From Begonia masoniana (lineage: Eukaryota; Streptophyta; Magnoliopsida; Cucurbitales; Begoniaceae), in assembly GCA_022432975.1 (NCBI GenBank), contig CM039508.1, positions 26,113,999 through 26,177,998 on the forward strand: DNA of 64,000 nucleotides, written 5' to 3'. Of this stretch, positions 56,026 to 64,000 are shown piece after piece; the first letter of the stretch is position 1; each line of letters opens with the position of its first letter. A model generated the notes under the pieces. It made no database searches, was not told the origin of the DNA, and saw nothing but the letters and a program-made list of their open reading frames with translations. The translations under genes and the position numbers were made by a program.

Positions 56026-58323
56026 TGTAACACCCGGTTCTATCGAACCAGCTCTGTTATATCTAATGGTATACACTTTTTTTTAGTCAATAATTTAAGT
56101 AGGGTTATTGAATGACTAGACTAAGGGCACTAGAGTAAATTACCATTTTCAAAAGTGGATAACGTATTTAAGGAAAGAGGGATTTGGTTAATGAACTGTA
56201 GCCGCCACCATTTCACATTTTTCCTTTTCGGGTTTTCAGCTCAAGCAGCCGAGCTCTCTAGGCGATTTCACTCGCCGATTCTCCTTCGACTTAGGTACGT
56301 TTTCCTCATTTCTCTTATGATATAGCGATTAAATACCCGAGAGAGTACATTGTGAGGATCTTGAGGATGCTGAGATTGAGCGTAGATTTGGGTTTTAGTG
56401 ATAAATGGAAATGCTCGGGTAGTAGAGTTTCTAACTGGATTCCTCGAACCACTGTTTGATTTTTGGTGAGGTTTAGTGAAGTTTTGATTTATATTCTGTT
56501 ATGAACTTAGGTGAGCAGATTCCCGAAGTAGCTAGCAACTACACAATTTTCAGAAGCCAGGTAAGTAAAGTATGCATGTGCCTTCGGGCCTACATCACAA
56601 AACGTTAGGATTATGCATTGTGTGAATGAGTTTGTATGACATGCATCATGTTTTGTGAAAGATTACGAAAATGTATTTTCATGAAAGAATGGTAAGGTAT
56701 GAACAGAATGTGACAGACAAGCTATTAAGGGAACTAATCCACCCCTTAACTTATGAAGGGATTTATAACATTGGGAGAGTTGATCTCACTCCCAAGGGAA
56801 CCAAGGGATCAGATCAGCTATTAAGGGAATTCATCCGCCCCTTAATCGAGTAGAGGATGTATAACATTGGGAGAGTTGATCCCACTCCCATGGGAACCGA
56901 GGGATCAGATCAGCTTATGAATGAACGTGAATGCAACTGAGATGAGAAAGTAGAAATTGCATGTTTAGGAATTTATGTTTCAGCATTTCATTTCACTACT
57001 GCTTTACTTACTTAACATTAGGCTAATAGATGAGTTTTGTGATGTAGGTGTTGAGGATACTACAAGTGAATTCTCTGAGTTGGTTGAGAACTAGGCAGGT
57101 TGGAGGGGTACAACCAAGCATCGGTCTGGCATCTGATGGGGCGGTTTAACTAGTGTCAGTGGTAGTGAAGGTTTAGTGGACAGAGATTTCCAATTTGAGT
57201 ATGTTAGACTTTCTGATGATAGAAGTTGCCTTGATGTTTTCAAAATGTACTTTGAGTTTTCATAACATTGGTAGTTTAAATAAATACGTTTTTGAGATTT
57301 TCTGATAATGTTATCCTGTTGAGTTTTTAAATGTTGGTTTTACTGGTTTTGGGTGATGCAATGATTCGAATCATTCCTGAATTGTTTCAGTGAAATAGTA
57401 AACTCTTTTCCGTACTTAGAGTTGTATTTGCATAGCAAGAAGTAGTTGTTATGTTGCTCGATCCTCTACTGGTAGATGAGGTCTATCGGTAGATGTTGAG
57501 TTATAGTTATGTAGTCTATCGGTATGTGTGGGTATTATGTTTTGTCGTTTAGTGATCGGTGTGTGCAGTTTATTCTATCGGAAGATGTGGAATTTGCACT
57601 ATCGGTATGTGTGGGTATTATGTTTTGTAGTTTAGTGATCGGTGTGTGCAGTTTATTCTATCGAAATGTTGTCTGTCGGAAGATGTCTCGGTAAAATCAT
57701 CGGTATATGAAGTTTATTCTATCGGAAGATGTAGATTTTGCACTATCGGTATGAGTGAGTATTTTGCTTTGTCGTTTAGTGATCGGCATATGAAGTTTAT
57801 TCTATCGGAAGATGTAGATTTTGCGGTATCGGTAGGAAAGGGTATTATGCTTTGTCGTTTAGCGATCGGCATATGTAGTTTATTCTGTCGGAAGGAGTGA
57901 ATGAGAGATTTTTGTCGTTTTGTCATCGGTAGATGCAGTCACCGAGTGAAGTCTTTAGTTTCCAACCCTTCTGGTCGACGTCATCGGTAGGAGCGTTCTG
58001 TTTTCTGTTCTGCTCCTTCCGTTGACTTTATTCATCGGTAGATGAATTTGACTTCTGTGACTTCTTAAGTATTTCACGATTAAGACCTCTATTTCTTTTT
58101 GGCCGATTATTTCTTAACATTCCGAACGATTCTTCTAGCAGTGTTTCACAGTTTTGTTTAACTCTATTATTGATCGAATGATTTCCGCTGCAAGTTTTTA
58201 AATGTATTGAGATTTTAGAAAAATGTCAAATCTTGACTTTCAAGTTTAAAATTTAGTCCAAAGTTTCCGAGTTATGTGCAAGTAATGTGTAACAAATCGG
58301 GTTTAGAAAACTCGGGGCATTAC
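56026..58323 (+). repeat. 3' LTR of element C (2298 bp), cut one base from its end
   Basis: Matches 45945-48247. The 5' copy ends GGGGCGTTACA; this one ends GGGGCATTAC and is followed at once by the start of LTR E, so E seems inserted one base before the terminus. Confidence 0.92.
56561..57094 (+). other. Putative LTR intron and acidic terminal exon, LTR C 3' copy
   Basis: Intron 56561-57047 with the same 14-base complement as in the 5' copy. Exon 57048-57094, 47 nt: GVEDTTSEFSELVEN, stop. L has GEEVTAGDFSEFIEG. Confidence 0.55.
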
Positions 58324-58852
58324 TGTAACGCCCCCGAACCCACCCTGGCTCGGAGCGCTACTTTGCTAACCAAACCCTCATTAAAACATGCTTTAAATAA
58401 GCCTAGACTCGCTAACTACCCTTAATCCTAACTTTTAAGCACCACGGCGTCCTTCCCGAAAATTTCGGCAAAGTGACGCCTGAAAATGGCGCCTCCAAAA
58501 TGCTAAGTACCTGCACGAAACCAGATCCCCAACCAATTTCAGAATATTCTTACTAAACTAACCACTCAACAACCAGCATACGAAATCTCTCAAGTAGCAA
58601 TAAGAGAGAAATTAAATGCTAACAACCCTAAGTGAAGAAAATTCACAGCATAGGGCAACACATCACCCTTAGCTTTGACTATATACAACAATTACAAATA
58701 GCTATAAAATAACTTACAAAAACACCAACCAAAAGAATTATGTATTCCATCACTTCCACAAACAAACATCTACAATAACCACCAAATATACAACCCCACA
58801 ATTCCTGAAGACCATGGTCGAGACGCCCCGACAAATGCCCGTACCGGCACGC

Positions 58853-59363
<511 letters not shown>

Positions 59364-61045
59364 AAGCTTACGCTTAGCAAGTAGGGAATAACAAATATAA
59401 ACAAGCACAATGCACAGCAACACGACCACAATGCAACTCAACCACCCAACTCAACATGATACCACAACACGACCACCCAATGCTAGTTACCCGCACCGAA
59501 GTGCATTACTCTTAACAGACTACCACGTCAACCAATGCAACACAACATCACAATGCAACTCAACTCTCACACGTAACCCTAACACATGCAGTTTCTAACT
59601 CTCAGTTGTGCTTATTTGCTGTTCTATGCTTAAATCTTCATTGCTTTAATTCTTCATAGAGGACCCCTCGGGGTGCTATTACGAGCAACCTCAGCCCAAA
59701 AAGGTACCCTATTCAGAATTCTCTCATAGAGTTCCCCTCGGGGTGCTATTACGAGCAACCTTAGCCCGAAAAGTCACTCTATTCGAGATGCGTTAACATT
59801 TACGTAATTTAATCATTTTATCCTTCATAGAGGACCCGTCGGGGTGCTATTACGAGCAACCTCAGCCCAAAAAGATACTCTATTCAGGATTCTCTCATAG
59901 AGTTCCCCTCGGGGTGCTATTACGAGCAACCTTAGCCCGAAAAGTCACTCTATTCGAGATGCGTTACCCTTAACTTTAATTGCTTACGTTATTGCTCACA
60001 ATGCCAACCAATGCTAATAATCATACCTAGCGTGCTAAACATGATGCATGCTTCAATATGCAACACTACACGAAACAACCAACACAATGCTTAACCAACA
60101 ACGAAGACAATCAAACATCAAACCACAACCAACCAACAAGGAAGACAGCCAAACAACAAACAACAAAATAAATCCTACCGTTCCGTGGTGTAGGCCCGAA
60201 GGCAAAACAAACGTCCTCTACTTACCTGGCGTCCTAGCCCGCTGAGGATACCCGGATCTCTATCCACCTACGGCTCGACCTATGACAATTATTTATCAAA
60301 CCATTAAAATCAAGCCTACGTTCACTAATTACTCTCAAACTACTATTTCTAGTATAATCCAACTAATTTCTAATTACACGGGCCACTAATTTGGGTTCGG
60401 TAAAAACCGACCCAAAACTTCAAACGTGCACAACTTTCACGTCGAATATCGGAATCGAACGATTCCCGCGGCCACGCACTCCTCTAATAACCTATTTCAA
60501 CCTGCCAAAATGAATTTGAAAACAATCGACCGTAGCTAGGTCAAAATAGCAAAAACCCGAACTGCCCCTTTACCCGGAAAATCCCCCATTTTGATTTTTC
60601 GTCAATTCACAACCAATTCATCACCAATCAACCATATTTAGCCTCAATTAACATAATCTAACCAAAAACCCCAAGAATACACAGCAAAACCGAAATGCCC
60701 TAAATCGGCATTCACTGAAATTCGCCCAAATTGGGCTCCACACAACCAGACGACAAAAGCCGGTCCAAGGGTCGGCGAACCCACGCCGGAAACACCCAAA
60801 ATCGGCCGGTGATCGGAGCTCAATCAAGCTCGTCACTCTCGGCTACGAACAGAGCAAAAAAAATAGAGGAAAAACCGAATTACCGGTTCAGTTCGTGCAA
60901 GGAGTCAGCCGGAAGCTCCTCGGCGCCGTCGTCTGGCCGAAGAGGGCCGGAAAACGCCGGTGTTCGCTCCGCCGATCGCCACCCCGCGCCTCTCCCCCTC
61001 TCCCTTGCTCCTCGCTCGGCGTCGGGCTCGTGCTCGACCAAAATC

Positions 61046-61072
61046 AACAGAATGGTTTTTAACCATTCTGTT
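61046..61072 (-). other. ATG hairpin in LTR E
   Basis: AACAGAATGGTT and its complement, 3-base loop; counterpart of 3230-3259 in LTR A. Confidence 0.7.
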
Positions 61073-61084
61073 GTTTTAATTATT

Positions 61085-61131
<47 letters not shown>

Positions 61132-61290
61132 CACTCTATTTAATTAAACGTTACTACCTCCCGAACCTTCCACCAAATTTATTAACTTTTCTTTTAAATT
61201 AATTAAAATAACCTATTTTTTAAACAATTACCTTATCATTTTATTTTCTCTCCAATTTTTCCTTCTTAAAAAAAAATCTCGGGTGTTACA

Positions 61291-61365
61291 ATCCACCCTC
61301 CTTACAAAAATTTTGTCCTCAAAATTTGTGGCCTTGTTATTTCTCAGTGTACTCATCACATCGTT
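61291..61365 (-). other. PPT and first interior bases of element E
   Basis: Minus strand: TTTTGAGGACAAAATTTTTG, TAAGGAGGGTGGAT, then the LTR. Cut at 61365/61366 by LTR F; expected duplication TCGTT (61361-61365). Confidence 0.85.
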
Positions 61366-62429
61366 TGTAACACCCGAGTTGTGACTAGGTAACTTTCCTA
61401 ACTGTATTAACGGTCATGAATATTTAATCTTCGCAGTTTAGAATTTTATGACAAGTTTAATTAATTATATGTGGATATTTTTAACTAGGTTGAGTGGCAA
61501 GATTGTAATATTGAAAGATTAAGGCCAGTATTTAAAGAAAAAGGAAAGGATTCAAACCTCGTTTAAACCACTGTAGCCGACATCCCCGTTTCCCGGCGAT
61601 TTCTTCTTCCCCAAGCTCTCGCGCTCTGTCAGCTGGAATTTTCCCTTTCGGCAATCGATTTCCTTGCTGCTTCTCGGCTACCTTGCGCTCGAGGTACGGG
61701 TTTGACAATGTGGTTATCTGTTAGTTTTATAGCTCTGTTTTCTGCTCGGCATTTGGGTTTGATTTTATCGACGGCCGAGTAGTTTTAGAACATTTTGGAA
61801 TCCGAGTGTAGTAATGTCAACCCGAATCGATTTTGGACATTTTAAATAACCAACTCAGACTTAATCGATAGTTGAACCTGTTTGTCTTATTCTGGATTTT
61901 AGGACCTGCTTAGTCTAGCAAACCAAGGATTTGAGAATGACTTTAGCTAGTAAACCTTAGGATAACTTGAGATTAGAACTGTTAGGATTTTTGTTTTAAC
62001 TACTGCAATGTAAATGTTTTAGGTGAAGAAGTTTGAAGAGAAAGGAACTCAGGAGCTAAGGACACCAGGTAAGTGAATGTATAGGTTTCCCGGTCAATAG
62101 GACCCTACATCAAAGGATGCTAGCTAGAAACTCATATGATGATCAGTAGTTCTTTCATGTTACTGTCCAGCATTTATGTTGATGAATATTCTGTCCTATA
62201 GCTAGGATGAGTTTAAGAATCCCATGTTCATGCATTATCAATGTTTTATGCGCACGAAGATGTTTTAAAAGCATGTTTTCTCATGAACAAGATAAGATGA
62301 TAAAAATCCCTACAACGTGGTTGAGTGAGGGTTGGGGGTGGTTCGGCGTATGTCACAGTCCGCAGTAGGACATATGAATACGACCCGCAGTAGGGACCAT
62401 GATCAAACTCACTGTCGAACCCCCTTTAC

Positions 62430-62935
62430 CGTACATGCTATTTTGTCGTTTAGTGACCGGAAGATGAAATGTATTTCACTTCCGGATGACGTACATGCTA
62501 TTTTGTCGTCTAGTGACCGGAAGAGGTCTTCCACTGAATACTTTAGGCGAGTCACGCGAAGTGCACGTGACGGACCGGAAGAGGTCTTCCACTGAATACT
62601 TTAGGCGAGTCACGCGAAGTGCACGTGACGGACCGGAAGAGGTCTTCCACTGAATACTTTAGGCGAGTCACGCGAAGTGCACGTGACGGACCGGAAGATG
62701 AAATGTATTTCACTTCCGGATGACGTACATGCTATTTTGTCGTTTAGTGACCGGAAGATGAAATGTATTTCACTTCCGGATGACGTACATGCTATTTTGT
62801 CGTTTAGTGACCGGAAGATGAAATGTATTTCACTTCCGGATGACGTACATGCTATTTTGTCGTTTAGTGACCGGAAGATGAAATGTATTTCACTTCCGGA
62901 TGACGTACATGCTATTTTGTCGTCTAGTGACGGCT
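62430..62935. repeat. Composite minisatellite block 1 of LTR F
   Basis: One to two 60-bp units (GACCGGAAGATGAAATGTAT..), then three units of about 58 bp (GACCGGAAGAGGTCTTCCAC..), then four 60-bp units. Both types begin with GACCGGAAGA and fold back on themselves (CCGGAAG...CTTCCGG; GAAGAGGTCTTC). Confidence 0.92.
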
Positions 62936-63239
62936 GGATAGGCGAATAAGTTTCCTGGTTCTATGCTCATAGTAAGTTAGAGAAGTTTATGATGAACAAA
63001 TGACTAATTAGAATAGTATTCCCTATGGTAATGAGATCTGGATTTGAAAGGTGCTTGTCTTTAGAGTCTGGATATGGTTTTAAAGTTTAATGAATGATCT
63101 AATGTTTAAGTCTTCCGCTATATGCATTCTGGATGAGTTGTGATATTTCCGAGGGAAAGGAGTCATCCGAGGATTTGTAATGTTTTCTGTCGTGTAATAG
63201 AAGCTGGATAAAGTAGTCATCCGGCTGGTGTCACCGGTG

Positions 63240-64000
63240 GATGAAGTGTATTTCTTCACCGGATGACAAAAATGCTATTTTGTCGTTTAGTGACCGGAAG
63301 ATGAAATGTATTTCACTTCCGGATGACGTACATACTATTTTGTCGTCTAGTGACCGGAAGATGAAATGTATTTCACTTCCGGATGACGTACATGCTATTT
63401 TGTCGTCTAGTGACCGGAAGATGAAATGTATTTCACTTCCGGATGACGTACATGCTATTTTGTCGTTTAGTGACCGGAAGATGAAATGTATTTCACTTCC
63501 GGATGACGTACATACTATTTTGTCGTTTAGTGACCGGAAGATGAAATGTATTTCACTTCCGGATGACGTACATGCTATTTTGTCGTCTAGTGACCGGAAG
63601 ATGAAATGTATTTCACTTCCGGATGACGTACATGCTATTTTGTCGTCTAGTGACCGGAAGATGAAATGTATTTCACTTCCGGATGACGTACATACTATTT
63701 TGTCGTTTAGTGACCGGAAGATGAAATGTATTTCACTTCCGGATGACGTACATGCTATTTTGTCGTCTAGTGACCGGAAGATGAAATGTATTTCACTTCC
63801 GGATGACGTACATGCTCTTTTGTCGTTAGTGACCGGAAGATGAAATGTATTTCACTTCCGGATGACGTACATGCTATTTTGTCGTTAGTGACCGGAAGAT
63901 GAAATGTATTTCACTTCCGGATGACGTACATGCTATTTTGTCGTCTAGTGACCGGAAGATGAAATGTATTTCACTTCCGGATGACGTATATGCTCTTTTG
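63240..64000. repeat. 60-bp minisatellite block 2 of LTR F
   Basis: At least twelve copies of the 60-bp unit to the window end. Variants differ mainly at TTTAGT/CTAGT and CATGC/CATAC, in a patchy order that suggests stepwise block duplication. Two copies near 63825 and 63885 lack one base, which shifts the spurious reading frame. Confidence 0.93.

Larger units (their letters stand above)
61366..64000 (+). repeat. LTR F, continuing beyond the window
   Basis: TGTAACACCCGAGTTGTGAC at 61366; same family as solo LTRs M and N on the opposite strand. The donor CCAG|GTAAGT at 62069 and the donor-side CCCTACATCAAAGG are present. The intron breaks off at CCCCCTTTACC (62430), where a minisatellite takes over, so acceptor and acidic exon are missing. 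The window ends inside the second array, so LTR length is unknown but exceeds 2.6 kb. Confidence 0.9.

Noticed and set aside
62677..63843. Frames repeating KMKCISLPDDVHAILS in LTR F, and a related one at 29731-30423
   Set aside because: 60-bp tandem units read through; units that lost one base break the frame, and no purifying pattern is visible.

Overview
The window is plant nuclear DNA, probably from a dicot. It is one compact host gene inside a thick nest of Ty3/gypsy retrotransposons, mostly of the chromovirus Tekay/Del type: 2-3 kb LTRs starting TGTAACACCC, a PBS matching initiator tRNA-Met (TGGTATCAGAG), gag-protease-RT-RNaseH-integrase with a C-terminal chromodomain-like tail, and a PPT next to TTTTGGGGACAAAATT. 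I name the elements A to N for reference only.

Layout. 1-5701: element A (+), decayed interior plus complete 3' LTR, inserted in LTR K (-). 5702-7797: rest of LTR K. 7798-8382: unassigned. 8383-17658: element I (-) with 3' LTR, broken pol and gag, split by solo LTR L (10886-13564, TSD caaag). 17659-20174: LTR J (+). 20175-21374: tandem Cassandra-type TRIM carrying 5S rRNA-like sequence. 21375-24667: integrase end and 3' LTR of element G (+). 24668-24827: host flank. 24828-36016: nearly complete element B (+), TSD ctaat, split by solo LTR M (29498-31962, TSD caacc). 36022-39773: the host gene, a six-exon ERD2/KDEL receptor whose promoter was split by B. 39774-43393: 3' flank, then a much older chromovirus relic. 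43394-64000: serial nest of H (-), D (+), C (+, itself carrying solo LTR N, TSD agagt), E (-, with a perfect (CA)253 tract) and F (+, runs off the end). The right halves of H, D, E and F should lie beyond the window.

The observation I rate highest concerns the LTRs. Fifteen LTR copies of several lineages contain, at the same place, a strong 5' splice site (mostly CCAG|GTAAGT). Most also have, 450-1070 bp downstream, a 3' splice site GATGTAG|GTGA. Just inside the donor lies GGxCCTACATCA, which is complementary to the acceptor itself; the complement covaries between lineages. The acceptor is followed by a short acidic reading frame, exactly 47 nt (15 residues and stop) in seven copies from three lineages and conserved at the amino-acid level. 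In LTR J the whole unit reads as a three-exon, 60-residue ORF with two phase-1 introns. LTRs of this group may therefore carry a small spliced gene or a structured leader intron. A hypervariable zone of hairpin-forming minisatellites follows the exon in nearly every copy, and a second lies inside the intron in some.

Apart from the ERD2 gene, nothing here looks like an intact protein-coding gene. Every gag-pol copy carries stops or frameshifts, mostly explicable by C-to-T or G-to-A change.
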